From a bacterium (GTDB lineage Bacteria; Bacillota; Sulfobacillia; UBA995): a DNA stretch of 64,000 bases. Positions 50,997 to 60,232 of this stretch are shown here, in pieces. The stretch's first letter is position 1. Each line of letters starts with the position of its first letter. The notes beneath the pieces were generated by a model that was not told where the DNA came from, searched no databases, and saw only the letters and a program-made list of their open reading frames with translations. Made by a program: the position numbers and the translations under genes. The stretch spans positions 62,001 through 126,000 of the forward strand of contig JAVHLP010000001.1 of assembly GCA_031082145.1 (NCBI GenBank). Reading direction: 5' to 3'.

Positions 50997-53223
50997 CCGA
51001 CTTCTCCTTCCCCGTGAAGAGGTCGCCGAAGACCTCGCCCAGGGTCACCCGAGATCCTTCCTGCTCGGCCATGTACTTGCGAAGAGTGGCGCGCTCTGCG
51101 TCCTGTTCCGCTTCCTTGAGGCTAAGGCTCAGGCGTTTTTGCCGCGCGCTGAGCTTGAGGACCTTGACCCGGACCCGGTCATCCACCTTGACCACCTGGT
51201 CCGCCCGCTCGACCCGGCGATCCGACAACTGGGACAGGTGCACCAGTCCTTCCACCCCGGGCTCCAGCTCCACAAAGGCCCCGAAGGAAGCCAGGCTAAC
51301 GACCTTCCCGTCGACCAGGGTGCCTGGCGGGTACTTGCTCTCGATGCTCTCCCACGGATCGGCTTCTAGCTGCTTGAGCCCGAGAGATATGCGCCTGCGT
51401 TCCCGGTCCAGCTTCAGCACCTTGCACTGGACGCTCTGGCCCTCCTGCACAACCTCGCGGGGATGGCCGACCCGCTTCCAGGAGAGCTCGGACACGTGGA
51501 GGAGTCCGTCCACGCCCCCGAGGTCAACAAAAGCCCCGAAGTCCGCTAGGCGCTTCACCGTCCCCGTCACCAACCGGCCTTCCTCCAGGCTGTCCCACAC
51601 CTCTTCCTCGCGGCCGGCCTGCTCTTCTTCCAGCACCGAACGCTCGGACAGGATGACCCGGCGCTCGTCGCGATCGAGTTCGATGACCCTGACCCGCAAG
51701 GTCTGGCCCACATAGGGCTTGAGATCGCGCACAAAGGAGCGCCCGACGTGGGAAGCGGGGATGAAACCACGGACCCCCACGTCGGCGATCAGGCCTCCCT
51801 TGACCTGGGCGGTAACGGGGGCCTCGATGACCGATCCGGCCGCGCACGCCTCCTGCAGCCGGTCCCAGGCCGCCACGGCATCGGCCCGGCGCTTGGAGAG
51901 CCGGACGGTACCGTCCTTCTCGTCCACGCCGAGGACGCAGACGGTGATCTCGTCGCCCACCGCCACCACCGTGCCGGGATCGACGACCGGGCGGCCTGAC
52001 AGCTCGCTGGCGGGCAACACTCCCTCCGACTTGCCGCCGATGTCCACCAGCACGTCGCCGCCCTCAATGGCGACAACCCGCCCCTGGATCACCTCCCCGC
52101 GGGCCAGGGTCACCGGCTCGTCTTCCGGCATCCCCGGTCCCGGGGCGGTCTGCGCTTCCGGTGCCGCCCCGGCCGCGTCACCGACAGCCTCCCCGGGGAT
52201 CTCCTGCGGGGCAGGCTCGGTCGGGGCCTGGGTTTCCCCTTTCTTCTTGCCGGGCGCCCGGCGCCGGACAGTCTTCTTCTCTGGCTCCGCAGGTCTGGCG
52301 GCGTCGTTCCCGGAGTCCGCCCCCGCCTCTTCCCGGCCGGCTTCGGCTCCCTCCGTGTTCTCGCTCTCCGCGCGCTCTGCCGCCGCTTCCTCGATGTCCT
52401 TCATGCCCGCCAATACCTCCTCGATCGCCCGGTCGGGGGTTGAGGCCCCGGCCGTAACCCCTACCGTCTCGACGCCTACAAACCAGCGTGGGTCAAGTTG
52501 GTTCCGGTTCTCGATGTGCCGGACTCTGGCTCCTGCCTGGACGGCAACCTCCGCCAGCCGGCGGGTGTTGGCACTCTCCCGCCCTCCGACCACCAGCATG
52601 AGGTCGACCTTCTTCGCCAGGTCATGGGCTTCCTGCTGGCGGCGCCGGGTGGTGGGGCAGAGGGTATCCTCGACCTTCACGTCCTCAGCCGCAGCCTTGA
52701 GTTCGGTCACGACCTCCTCGACTACTTCCGGGCGTTGGGTCGTCTGGGCCACCACGCCCACTCGCCCCCTGATGGAGAGCAGCGCGGCTTCGGCCCCATT
52801 GCCGACTACCACGGCCCGGCCTCCGGTCCAGGCGGCTACGGCCACCACCTCGGCATGGCCCGGATCGCCCACGATCACGACCTGGTAGCCCTGTGCCGCG
52901 AGATCCCTCGCGGCCACCTGGGCCCGCCGTACCAGGGAGCAAGTGGCGTCTATCACCCGTATGCCCCGGGCTTGAGCCGCGGCGGCCGTCTCCGGCGGTA
53001 CGCCGTGGGACGGGAGCACCAGGGTGCCTCCGGCTACCTGGGAGGGATCAGACACCAGGCGCACCCCCCTCTCTTCCAGGTCGCGCACCACCCGCTGGTT
53101 GTGAATGAGAGAGCCAAGAACGTGAATGGGGCCGGGGGCGCTTGAGAGAGCCTGCTCAACCGCGTCCACCGCCAGCCGCACGCCGAGACAGAAACCGGTC
53201 TCCCGCGCCACCGTGATCCTCAA
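50944..53223 (-). CDS. ispH-rpsA: IspH-ribosomal protein S1 fusion
   Basis: 759 residues. N-terminal 4-hydroxy-3-methylbut-2-enyl diphosphate reductase (residues 1-285): RETGFCLGVRLAVDAV, VIDATCSLVRRAQ and VEDTLCPTTRRRQQEAHDLAKKVDLMLVVGGRESANT give the three cluster cysteines; last enzyme of the MEP isoprenoid pathway. A charged linker (about 285-395, Glu/Ala/Lys-rich) leads to four S1 RNA-binding domains. These include GEVIQGRVVAIEGGDVLVD, a weaker second, VTGTVKRLADFGAFVDLGG and VDGKVVSLASFGAFVELEP. This fusion is characteristic of Clostridia. TTG 53223 overlaps the plsC stop by 4 bp and has GGGGGAGA upstream. Confidence 0.93.
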   Translation of the reverse strand: MRITVARETGFCLGVRLAVDAVEQALSSAPGPIHVLGSLIHNQRVVRDLEERGVRLVSDPSQVAGGTLVLPSHGVPPETAAAAQARGIRVIDATCSLVRRAQVAARDLAAQGYQVVIVGDPGHAEVVAVAAWTGGRAVVVGNGAEAALLSIRGRVGVVAQTTQRPEVVEEVVTELKAAAEDVKVEDTLCPTTRRRQQEAHDLAKKVDLMLVVGGRESANTRRLAEVAVQAGARVRHIENRNQLDPRWFVGVETVGVTAGASTPDRAIEEVLAGMKDIEEAAAERAESENTEGAEAGREEAGADSGNDAARPAEPEKKTVRRRAPGKKKGETQAPTEPAPQEIPGEAVGDAAGAAPEAQTAPGPGMPEDEPVTLARGEVIQGRVVAIEGGDVLVDIGGKSEGVLPASELSGRPVVDPGTVVAVGDEITVCVLGVDEKDGTVRLSKRRADAVAAWDRLQEACAAGSVIEAPVTAQVKGGLIADVGVRGFIPASHVGRSFVRDLKPYVGQTLRVRVIELDRDERRVILSERSVLEEEQAGREEEVWDSLEEGRLVTGTVKRLADFGAFVDLGGVDGLLHVSELSWKRVGHPREVVQEGQSVQCKVLKLDRERRRISLGLKQLEADPWESIESKYPPGTLVDGKVVSLASFGAFVELEPGVEGLVHLSQLSDRRVERADQVVKVDDRVRVKVLKLSARQKRLSLSLKEAEQDAERATLRKYMAEQEGSRVTLGEVFGDLFTGKEKSDAGQPEPAKTEEEPQEG

Positions 53224-53822
53224 CCGGTCTCCCCCTCCTGGCCCTCCGCCATGAGGTTCGCGATGTGTTCCATGATGATCTGGCTCTGCCGGCTGAGCCA
53301 CTCCGAGTTGATCCGGCCGTCCGCCGGCGGTACGAGAGTGAAGGGGGATCCGACGCGGACGGCCAGGGGCCGGCCGATCCGGTAGTCGCCGACGATGGCG
53401 GCCGGCACGACCGGCGCCCCTGACCTGGCGGCCAGGAGAGCAGCCCCGGGTTCTCCCGGCCCGAGCTGCCCCGTGCGGTTGCGGGTCCCTTCGGGGAATA
53501 TGCCCAGCACCTTGCCTTCGTCGAGCAAGCGAAAGCTGTGCCGCAGCGCGGCCCGATCGGGCCGGCCGCGGCGGACGGGAAATGCTCCCAGCTCGCGGAA
53601 CAGCCACGCCAGGGGCCGCCAGCGAAACAGCTCCTCCTTGGCCATGAAGTGGACCCGGCGGCGGGACACAACACCGAGGGTTATGCCGTCGGCCCAGGCC
53701 CGGTGGTTGGCGCAGAAAAGGGCCGGTCCCTGCAGGGGCAAGTGCTCGGACCCGGTGCAACGCCACCGGAAGAGAACCGCCCAGGCCAGCCGGAACACCC
53801 GCACGGCAAGAGCGTACAGCAC
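53220..53822 (-). CDS. plsC: 1-acyl-sn-glycerol-3-phosphate acyltransferase
   Basis: 200 residues. CANHRAWADGITLG (HxxxxD acyltransferase motif), ELGAFPVRRG and GIFPEGTRNRTG mark motifs I-III; an N-terminal membrane helix precedes. It adds the second acyl chain to make phosphatidic acid, complementing PlsY at 40359. GTG 53822 is selected because GGGAGG lies 7 nt before; frames to 53903 have no ribosome site. Overlaps cmk and ispH-rpsA genes in the classic cmk-plsC-ispH-rpsA order. Confidence 0.93.
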   Translation of the reverse strand: MLYALAVRVFRLAWAVLFRWRCTGSEHLPLQGPALFCANHRAWADGITLGVVSRRRVHFMAKEELFRWRPLAWLFRELGAFPVRRGRPDRAALRHSFRLLDEGKVLGIFPEGTRNRTGQLGPGEPGAALLAARSGAPVVPAAIVGDYRIGRPLAVRVGSPFTLVPPADGRINSEWLSRQSQIIMEHIANLMAEGQEGETG

Positions 53823-53823
53823 G

Positions 53824-54498
53824 TCACCGCCTCCCATCGCCAGGCCGGCAGAGGTCGAGGAGCTCCCCGACCACTTGCTCAATGCCCTTACCGGTGGTGT
53901 CAACCTGAACCGCGTCCCCGGCCGGGGTCAACGGATCGGCCTCCCGCTCGCTGTCCAGGCGGTCACGCAGGGCCATTTCAGCCTCCAGGGCGGCGAGATC
54001 CACCCGGTATCCTCGATCCTGGAGTTCCCGGTGGCGCCGCGCCGCCCGCTCCCGCGACGAGGCGGTGAGGAAGAACTTGCGGTCCGCCAGCGGCAGCACA
54101 ACCGTGCCGATGTCCCGTCCTTCCATGACCACTCCTCCCCCGGCCGCCAGCGACCGCTGCGCCTCGACCATCCGGCGGCGCACCCCAGGCGCCATGGCCA
54201 CCAGGGAGACGGCGCGGCTCACCTCCGGGCTGCGGATGGCTTCACTCACGTCCCGGCCGTCCATCACCGTGCGAAGACCCGCCTCCACCGCGATCACGGT
54301 GGAGCGGGCCAGAGCCTCCAGGGCGGGGGGATCATCGGGGGCGACGCCGCACTCCAGGGCCTTCAGCGTCAACGCCCGGTACATGGCCCCGGTGTCGACG
54401 TAGCGGTAACCCAGCCGCTCCGCCAGCAGGCGGGCGACGGTGCTCTTGCCGGCCGCGGCGGGGCCGTCCACCGCTATGCTCAGGCCGGAGGTCATCAC
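53824..54498 (-). CDS. cmk: Cytidylate kinase
   Basis: 224 residues. P-loop AVDGPAAAGKSTVARLLAERLG, YVDTGAMYRALTLKAL, VVMEGRDIGTVVLPLADRKFFLTAS and SSRERAARRHRELQ, all typical of bacterial CMP kinase. It phosphorylates CMP/dCMP. Its TGA is adjacent to the plsC start. ATG 54498. Confidence 0.96.
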   Translation of the reverse strand: MMTSGLSIAVDGPAAAGKSTVARLLAERLGYRYVDTGAMYRALTLKALECGVAPDDPPALEALARSTVIAVEAGLRTVMDGRDVSEAIRSPEVSRAVSLVAMAPGVRRRMVEAQRSLAAGGGVVMEGRDIGTVVLPLADRKFFLTASSRERAARRHRELQDRGYRVDLAALEAEMALRDRLDSEREADPLTPAGDAVQVDTTGKGIEQVVGELLDLCRPGDGRR

Positions 54499-54527
54499 GG
54501 CTGCCTCTCTTCGACGATGATCCGAGT

Positions 54528-55706
54528 TTATCCTGGTATCCCGGCCAGGGCTTGCTCCAGGTCCTGCTTGAGGTCTTCGGCAGCCTCAATCCCCACCGAC
54601 AGGCGGATCAGCCCGGGGGTGATGCCGAGAGCCTCAAGGTCGGCCGGGGGCGTGTTGCGATGCGACGTGCGCAAGGGATAGGAGACAGTCGTGCCGATCC
54701 CCCCCAGGCTGGGCGCGAGGCTGATCAGATGGAGCCGCCGCACCAGGGCGGCGGCCGCCGCCGAGCCGCCGGCGAGTTCGAAGCTAAGCATGCCGCCGAA
54801 GCGTCCCCCCATCAGCGTCCGGGCGAGCCCGTGGCCGGGATGATCCGGCAGGCCGGGGTAGTACACCCTGGTCACCCGGGCGTGGCCCTGGAGCCAGCAG
54901 GCGAGTTCCAGGGCATTGTCGGACTGACGCTCCACCCGCAGTGGGAGGGTGCGCAGACCTCGCAAGGCCAGCCAGGCGGCAAACGGGTCCAGGGACGCTC
55001 CCAGCCGAGCGGTGAGCCGGGCCGCCCGCGCCGCCAGATCCTCCGGGCCACAGACCACGCCGCAAGTAACATCCTCATGACCGCTCAGGTACTTGGTCCC
55101 GCTGTGCAGCGAGAAGCCGGCGCCGGCGGCCGCCGGCCGCAGGAGGACAGGAGTGCTGAATGTGTTGTCCACGCAGAGCAAGAGCCCCCGCCGCCGGGCG
55201 ATGTCCACCAGGTCGGGGAGCGGGGCCACCTCCAGCGTGGGATTGCTCAGGCTCTCCACGAAGATCACGCGGGTCCGGGAGGTGACGGCCTCCTCCATCC
55301 GGCCCGGATCGCCCATCGGCACGAAGGTGGTGGCGATCCCCAGGCGGGCGAGTTCTTCGGCCAGCAGCACGCGCGTCCCCCCGTACACCTCGCGGGCGGA
55401 GACCACGTGCTCGCCGGCCCCAACGGCGGCCAGGATTGCGGCCAGGATCGCGGCCATCCCCGACCCGCAGGCGACGCCGGCAGCCGTGCCCTCCAGGGCC
55501 GCGACCACCCTGGCCAGAGCCTCGGTGTTGGGGTTGCCCTCGCGGGAGTAATAGTGGCCGGGCGCCTGGCCGGCGAACACTTCCTCCATCCGCTCGAGGT
55601 CGGGAAAGGCGAACACGGAGGCCTGCACCAGCGGCGGGGCCAGGGGGCTCCCTGTCTGCGGGCAGACCCGGCGGTCGGCATGCAGGGCGGCGGTGGACGG
55701 TCGCAT
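54528..55706 (-). CDS. Trans-sulfuration PLP enzyme (cystathionine gamma-synthase/Met gamma-lyase family)
   Basis: 392 residues. YYSREGNPNTEALARVVAALEG, VACGSGMAAILAA, VFVESLSNPTLEVAPLPD, VDNTFSTPVLLRP and FSLHSGTKYLSGHEDVTCG (PLP Lys) and TLPLRVERQSDNA are family blocks. SLGGIGTTVSYPLRTSH near the end is common to methionine gamma-lyase and cystathionine enzymes, so the exact reaction cannot be fixed. ATG 55706 has GGGGAGGA 7 nt upstream. Between cmk and a radical-SAM gene. Confidence 0.9.
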   Translation of the reverse strand: MRPSTAALHADRRVCPQTGSPLAPPLVQASVFAFPDLERMEEVFAGQAPGHYYSREGNPNTEALARVVAALEGTAAGVACGSGMAAILAAILAAVGAGEHVVSAREVYGGTRVLLAEELARLGIATTFVPMGDPGRMEEAVTSRTRVIFVESLSNPTLEVAPLPDLVDIARRRGLLLCVDNTFSTPVLLRPAAAGAGFSLHSGTKYLSGHEDVTCGVVCGPEDLAARAARLTARLGASLDPFAAWLALRGLRTLPLRVERQSDNALELACWLQGHARVTRVYYPGLPDHPGHGLARTLMGGRFGGMLSFELAGGSAAAAALVRRLHLISLAPSLGGIGTTVSYPLRTSHRNTPPADLEALGITPGLIRLSVGIEAAEDLKQDLEQALAGIPG

Positions 55707-55722
55707 CAGTGTTCCTCCCCGG

Positions 55723-56655
55723 TCAGCGGACGTCAAAGCGGTGCAATCCGGCGTCCCGGGCCAGGGTTACGGCCTCCCGGAACTCCCCGGCGCCGATCAT
55801 CCGGTCCAAGGGAGGGAATCGGCGCGCGCGATGAATCGGCCGGTACTGGGCCATTATGTTCACGTAGGTGTCGGCCGAGATCTCCTCGGCGAGAAACCGG
55901 GCTATCTCACCGGTCCCCGCCAGGCCTCCTGGTAACACCAGGTGCCGCACCAGCAAGCCGCGGTAGGCCACGCCGTCCTCATCGAGGGCCAGGTCGCCCA
56001 CCTGGCGGTGCATCTCCCGGATAGCTGCCCGGTTGCGGCGGGGGTAGTCGGCCGCCCGGGACAGCCTTTGGGCGGTGCCGGAGTCCGCGTACTTCATGTC
56101 CGGCATGTATATGTCGACCACCCCGTCCAGCAGCCCCAGGACCTCCAGCTCCTCGTAGCCGCCGCAGTTGTAGACCAGCGGGAGTTCCAGCCCGTCGCCG
56201 GCGGCTATCGCCAGCCCTTCGAGGATCATGGGCGTTACGTGGGTTGGCGTCACCAGGTTGATGTTGTGGCAGCCTTGATCTTGCAGCTCAAGCATGATCC
56301 GGGCGAGCTGCGGGGGTTCGACGGGACGGCCTCCCTCGCCCAGCACGCTGATCTCGTAGTTCTGGCAGAACACACAACGCAGGACGCAGTTGGCGAAGAA
56401 GATGGTGCCCGATCCCCCCGTGCCGACCAGGGGCGCCTCCTCGCCAAAGTGGGGTCCGTAGCTCGCCACCAGGGCCCGATCGGCCGTGCGGCAGACCCCC
56501 AACTGGCCCTCTCGCCGGTCGACCCGGCAGTGGCGAGGACAGAGCCGGCAGGGCTTGCCCAGCATGGCTCGGAGTAGCCGGGCCCGCCCGGCCAGTTCTC
56601 CCTTGCCGGCCAGATCCAGGTAGGCAGCGCGCCGCTTCTCAGCCATGGATCGCAC
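55723..56655 (-). CDS. Radical SAM protein (PFL-activase/AmmeMemoRadiSam-like)
   Basis: 310 residues. An N-terminal cluster CRLCPRHCRVDRREGQLGVC precedes the radical-SAM motif NCVLRCVFCQNYEIS (CxxxCxxC). GGSGTIFFANC and MPDMKYADS are also typical of the PflA-like proteins found in anaerobes. It likely binds a [4Fe-4S] cluster and activates a glycyl-radical enzyme or modifies a protein; the partner is not here. Start GTG 56655 or ATG 56646. Confidence 0.88.
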   Translation of the reverse strand: MRSMAEKRRAAYLDLAGKGELAGRARLLRAMLGKPCRLCPRHCRVDRREGQLGVCRTADRALVASYGPHFGEEAPLVGTGGSGTIFFANCVLRCVFCQNYEISVLGEGGRPVEPPQLARIMLELQDQGCHNINLVTPTHVTPMILEGLAIAAGDGLELPLVYNCGGYEELEVLGLLDGVVDIYMPDMKYADSGTAQRLSRAADYPRRNRAAIREMHRQVGDLALDEDGVAYRGLLVRHLVLPGGLAGTGEIARFLAEEISADTYVNIMAQYRPIHRARRFPPLDRMIGAGEFREAVTLARDAGLHRFDVR

Positions 56656-56661
56656 GCATCC

Positions 56662-57954
56662 TCAGGGTACCATTCTCCCCGGCCCGAGCGCTCCCCTCTC
56701 CACCAGCCAGCGCAAGGCATCGAGGTCGCTCTGGGCCACCTCGGCGGCGCGGTTAATCACCTCCGCGTATACGGCTGTGGCTGCCCCTCCGGTGAAGTCC
56801 CGCTCCGCCGGCGGGGTTGCCTCGATCACCACGCCCCGGCCGCCGGCGACCAGCGCGTCGCGCACATCCTCCAGGTTGGCCAGGTTACCCCGGCCGAAGG
56901 GGATGTCGGCCAGGACGATCCAGTCCGCCTCGCGCATGAGGTGGGCGTTCCGGCGCCGCGCAGCCGCGTCCACGGCCGAGAACGGGGGTGCTTCCACCAC
57001 CTCGATCCCCAGGGACCTTGCCACCACCCAGTCGCTGTCGCCCCGGTTCAGGACGCCCGCGGTGAGCCGGAAGCCGGCCGCCGCCAGAGCTTCCAGCAAC
57101 CAGGTGGCACTGCCCCCCCCGCCCACCACGTGGACCAGGTGAGAGAGGCGATCGGCACGCTCCTCAGGCGGGGCCTCCCGGCCGGACACCAGCGTGACCT
57201 GCGGCACGCCCTGAAGCGGGTGCCGGGAGATCACCGTCCGGCTGCCGTACACCTCCTCCAGGTGAGAGGACAGCAGAACCTGTTCGGGAGTGCCCCGGGA
57301 ATGAAGTCGCCCCCGATGGATCAGGGCCAGTTCATCGCAGTACAGGGCGGCCAGGTTGAGATCGTGCAGGACCACCAGCACGGCCAGACCCTCCCGCCGG
57401 TTCAGCCGGCGGAGGAGGTCCATGATCTCGACCTGGAAGTTGATGTCCAGGTGGGCCGTAGGTTCGTCGAGCAGCAGGTAGGCAGGTTGCTGGGCCAAGG
57501 CCCGAGCGATCAGTACCCGCTGCCTCTCACCGGCCGACAGGTCGGCGAAATTGCGCCCCGCCAGCGGAAGGGTTCCCGTCAGGGCCAGGGCGCGACGCAC
57601 GGCCGCCAGGTCACGGGGGCCTTCGGAGCGGAAGCGCCCCAGGTGGGGAAAGCGCCCCATCAAGACGAGATCCTGGACCGCCAGCGGGAACAAGGGAGGC
57701 GTCTCCTGGCCGACGGCGGCCACCCGCCTGGCGACGGCCAGCGGCGAGAGCTCCCCGAGATCCCGCCCCTCGAGGATAACCCGGCCCCGTGCCGGCGGTA
57801 GGACCCTGGTCATCACCTTGAGCAGGGTAGACTTACCCGCCGCGTTGGGGCCGATGAGGCCGGCGAAGGCCCCTGGCGCCAGTTCGAAGTCGAGGTCCCG
57901 GAGCACCTCTCGGCGTCCGTAGGCCGCCGTGATGCCTTCCAAGCTGAGAGCCAC
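56662..57954 (-). CDS. btuD: Cobalamin/iron-siderophore ABC ATPase with C-terminal extension
   Basis: 430 residues. ABC domain to about residue 255: IGPNAAGKSTLLKVM, ADLSAGERQRVLIARALA, YLLLDEPTAHLD and VVLHDLNLAALYCDEL. Another 175 residues follow, a Rossmann-like domain (HLVHVVGGGGSATWLLEALAAAGFRL, DWIVLADIPFGRGNLANLEDV) seen in some Firmicutes corrinoid ATPases, function unknown. Part of the btuFCD unit behind a cobalamin riboswitch. Confidence 0.88.
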   Translation of the reverse strand: MALSLEGITAAYGRREVLRDLDFELAPGAFAGLIGPNAAGKSTLLKVMTRVLPPARGRVILEGRDLGELSPLAVARRVAAVGQETPPLFPLAVQDLVLMGRFPHLGRFRSEGPRDLAAVRRALALTGTLPLAGRNFADLSAGERQRVLIARALAQQPAYLLLDEPTAHLDINFQVEIMDLLRRLNRREGLAVLVVLHDLNLAALYCDELALIHRGRLHSRGTPEQVLLSSHLEEVYGSRTVISRHPLQGVPQVTLVSGREAPPEERADRLSHLVHVVGGGGSATWLLEALAAAGFRLTAGVLNRGDSDWVVARSLGIEVVEAPPFSAVDAAARRRNAHLMREADWIVLADIPFGRGNLANLEDVRDALVAGGRGVVIEATPPAERDFTGGAATAVYAEVINRAAEVAQSDLDALRWLVERGALGPGRMVP

Positions 57955-57965
57955 CGGGTCACCTC

Positions 57966-59024
57966 CTACCAGAAGCGCGAATGCGCCCTGCGCAGCAGGT
58001 ACAGAAAGAAGGGCCCGCCGACCAGGGCCGTGACTATTCCGACGGGTATCTCCGCCGGGGGCAAGGCGATCCGGGCGACCGTGTCCGCCATCACCAGCAG
58101 CGCCGCGCCGGCCAGGGCCGAGCCGGGGAGCAGGATGCGGTGGTCCGCTCCCACGACCAGCCGGGTGATGTGGGGTACCACCAACCCCACGAAGCCGATG
58201 ATGCCGCTGACCGAAACCGCCGCGGCGGTCGCCAACGAGGCCGCCCCGACGAGGACCAGTTTGGCCCGCTCCACATCCACACCCAGCTGCCGGGCGCTAT
58301 CCTCGCCCAGCAGGAGGGCGTTCAGTTCGCGGGCGGAGGCGAGTACAACCAGGCCTCCCGCCAGCATGTAGGGATAGGCCGCCAGTACGTGGAACCAGCC
58401 TCGCCCGCCGAAGCCCCCCATGAGCCAGAACAGCACCGGCCTGACGTCACGGTGGGTGAAGACCATCAGCGCGGAGACCAAGGCCGACAGGAAGGAGCTG
58501 ACGGCAATGCCCGCCAGCAGGAGGTTCAGTAGCGGCACCCGTCCCCCGCTGCGGGCCAGCGAATATACTGCGGCAATGCTGGCCAGAGCGCCGCCAAAAG
58601 CGGCTACCGGTACCAGTCCCCGGGCCAAGCCTCCCCCCAAGCTCATGGCCACCGTGGCTCCCAGGGCGGCGCCGGATGAAACGCCGATCACATAGGGATC
58701 GGCCATCGGGTTTCGCAAGAGCCCCTGGAAGGCCGCCCCGCTCAGGCCCAGCGTCGCCCCTACCCCCGCCGCCAGAACGACTCGGGGGGCCCGGACCACC
58801 AACACGATCTGCTCGTGCCCGGCCGCCCAGGCGGTGAGAAGGCGATCTCCCACCAGGGGCAACCGGGCGACCAGGATCCGGGCAACGTCCCCGACCGGTA
58901 CCGCAACTGCCCCCCGGCCCAGGGCGACCAGGCAGAAGGCCGCGAGCAGGGTGGCGAGGGCGAGCAGCATGGCCCGCCCTCGCCTCGCCCGCAGGCCAAG
59001 GTCAAGCGGGTCGCCACTCCTCAC
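57966..59024 (-). CDS. btuC: Cobalamin ABC transporter permease (FecCD/BtuC)
   Basis: 352 residues, about ten membrane helices. RAPRVVLAAGVGATLGLSGAAFQGLLRNPMADPYVIGVSSGAALGA and GFVGLVVPHITRLVVGADHRILLPGSALAGA are the FecCD signatures that contact the ATPase and substrate path. Overlaps the binding-protein gene by 4 bp. Corrinoid import is inferred from the riboswitch. Confidence 0.93.
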   Translation of the reverse strand: MRSGDPLDLGLRARRGRAMLLALATLLAAFCLVALGRGAVAVPVGDVARILVARLPLVGDRLLTAWAAGHEQIVLVVRAPRVVLAAGVGATLGLSGAAFQGLLRNPMADPYVIGVSSGAALGATVAMSLGGGLARGLVPVAAFGGALASIAAVYSLARSGGRVPLLNLLLAGIAVSSFLSALVSALMVFTHRDVRPVLFWLMGGFGGRGWFHVLAAYPYMLAGGLVVLASARELNALLLGEDSARQLGVDVERAKLVLVGAASLATAAAVSVSGIIGFVGLVVPHITRLVVGADHRILLPGSALAGAALLVMADTVARIALPPAEIPVGIVTALVGGPFFLYLLRRAHSRFW

Positions 59025-59908
59025 CGGAAGATCTCGGGGTACAGGAGGCGGGCGACCGTCTCCACCCCCTCGGCCACCCGGGGACCCGGCCGGCTGACCA
59101 GGTCACCATCCACCCGGTAGACCCTACCCTCCCGGACCGCTTTCAGGCTGTTCCAGCCGGGCAGATCGGCGAGGCCAGGGCCGAAGGAGGGGTCCAGGGT
59201 GGCGGCGATGATGACATCCGGATCCTGCTCGATCAGCACTTCCAGGCTGTACTGAGCATAGGGTAACCCCAGTCCTTCGGCCAGGTTTCGCCCACCGGCC
59301 AGGGTGATCAGGTCATGCACGAAGGATCCCGGACCCACGGTCCACAGGAACTCATCCAAGACCCAGAACACGCTCGGCCGCTCACCGCCGGCCGCCATGA
59401 CCCGGCCCCGCACGTCGTCAAGCCGCCGGCCGATCCCGGCGGCAATGTCCCCGGCCTCGATAGAGGCACCCGTCACCTCGCCGATCAGCAGGATCTGTTG
59501 CCCCACGGCCTCAATGGTCGGGGCGTCGACCACGAACACGGGAATGCCGAGCGCTTCCAGCCGGGTGACGATCTCACTCTCGGCGGTACCCGCCGCCAGC
59601 ACCAGGTCGGGCTCGAGGCCGACGATGAGCTCGTAGTTGGGTGCCCACGCATCGCCCACCTTCTCCGTCCCGGCCGCCTCCGGGGGGTAGTTGCACCAGG
59701 TGGTGACACCCACCACCCGGGACCCCAGACCCAGGGCGAACAGGATCTCCGTATTGGCCGGCGCCATGCTGACGATCCGCCGCGGGATCTCCCCCAGTAT
59801 CAGCTGCCGCCCCGCTCCATCAGTGAAGCTCCTCCCCGCCGGTGCCGCGCCGCCACGGCAGCCCGCGACCATCAGAAGCGCGACCAGGAACGTTACCAGC
59901 TTGCGCAA
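59021..59908 (-). CDS. btuF: Cobalamin-binding lipoprotein
   Basis: 295 residues. Signal with lipobox LLMVAGC. Substrate-binding fold of class III: RIVSMAPANTEILFALGLGSRVVGVTTWCNYPPEA, EPDLVLAAGT, VFVVDAPTIEAV, and a closing GWNSLKAVREGRVYRVDGDLV. TTG 59908 is chosen because GGAGG is 8 nt upstream and the signal peptide then starts with RK; the frame to 59974 lies in the riboswitch leader. Confidence 0.9.
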   Translation of the reverse strand: MRKLVTFLVALLMVAGCRGGAAPAGRSFTDGAGRQLILGEIPRRIVSMAPANTEILFALGLGSRVVGVTTWCNYPPEAAGTEKVGDAWAPNYELIVGLEPDLVLAAGTAESEIVTRLEALGIPVFVVDAPTIEAVGQQILLIGEVTGASIEAGDIAAGIGRRLDDVRGRVMAAGGERPSVFWVLDEFLWTVGPGSFVHDLITLAGGRNLAEGLGLPYAQYSLEVLIEQDPDVIIAATLDPSFGPGLADLPGWNSLKAVREGRVYRVDGDLVSRPGPRVAEGVETVARLLYPEIFR

Positions 59909-59934
59909 ACCGATCTCCTCCCCTGCCGGGAAAC

Positions 59935-59971
59935 TTAAAGAACCCCCGGTCCCGTAGGATGGGGGCTCGCT
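59935..59971 (-). terminator. Expression-platform terminator of the cobalamin riboswitch
   Basis: On the minus strand AGCCCCC pairs with GGGGGTT around a 13-nt loop and is followed by CTTTAAGTTT, between the aptamer and the btuF start. It fits transcription termination in the presence of cobalamin. Confidence 0.6.
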
Positions 59972-60007
59972 CACCTGCCAAGCCGCGTCCCCCCTTGCCG
60001 ACGAGGG

Positions 60008-60226
60008 CCGGTACGCTGGCGGGCAGGCAGGTCTCCTGGCTACCGGTTCATCCTCACCTGCGCCTTCCCGCCTGTCGAGTTCAAGGCAGTGGCTTTCCTG
60101 CAGGCATCGTCGCCGGTCACAGTGGCGCGGACCGCGCCGGTCAGCGGGCCCCTGGGGACCCGCCCCGGACTTCCCTATTCTCCCCCGCTCGGTGATGGGG
60201 GAACCTACCCGCGGCTCTATTCGGTT
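60008..60226 (-). ncRNA. Cobalamin (B12) riboswitch
   Basis: The minus-strand leader of btuFCD contains the B12 box AGCCAGGAGACCTGCC (60041-60026), GCCACTGCCTTGAACTCG before it, GGGAAGGCGCAGG and a GGTTCCCCCA...GAATAGGGAAGTCCGGGGCG start. These elements in this order are diagnostic of the AdoCbl-type riboswitch. Downstream is a terminator-like stem and the corrinoid importer genes. 3' and 5' limits are approximate. Confidence 0.93.
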
Positions 60227-60232
60227 GTCCCT

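Noticed and set aside
53224-53766. N-terminal 181-codon extension of the IspH-S1 frame
   Set aside because: It overlaps the whole plsC gene, has no IspH features and lacks the ribosome site found at TTG 53223.
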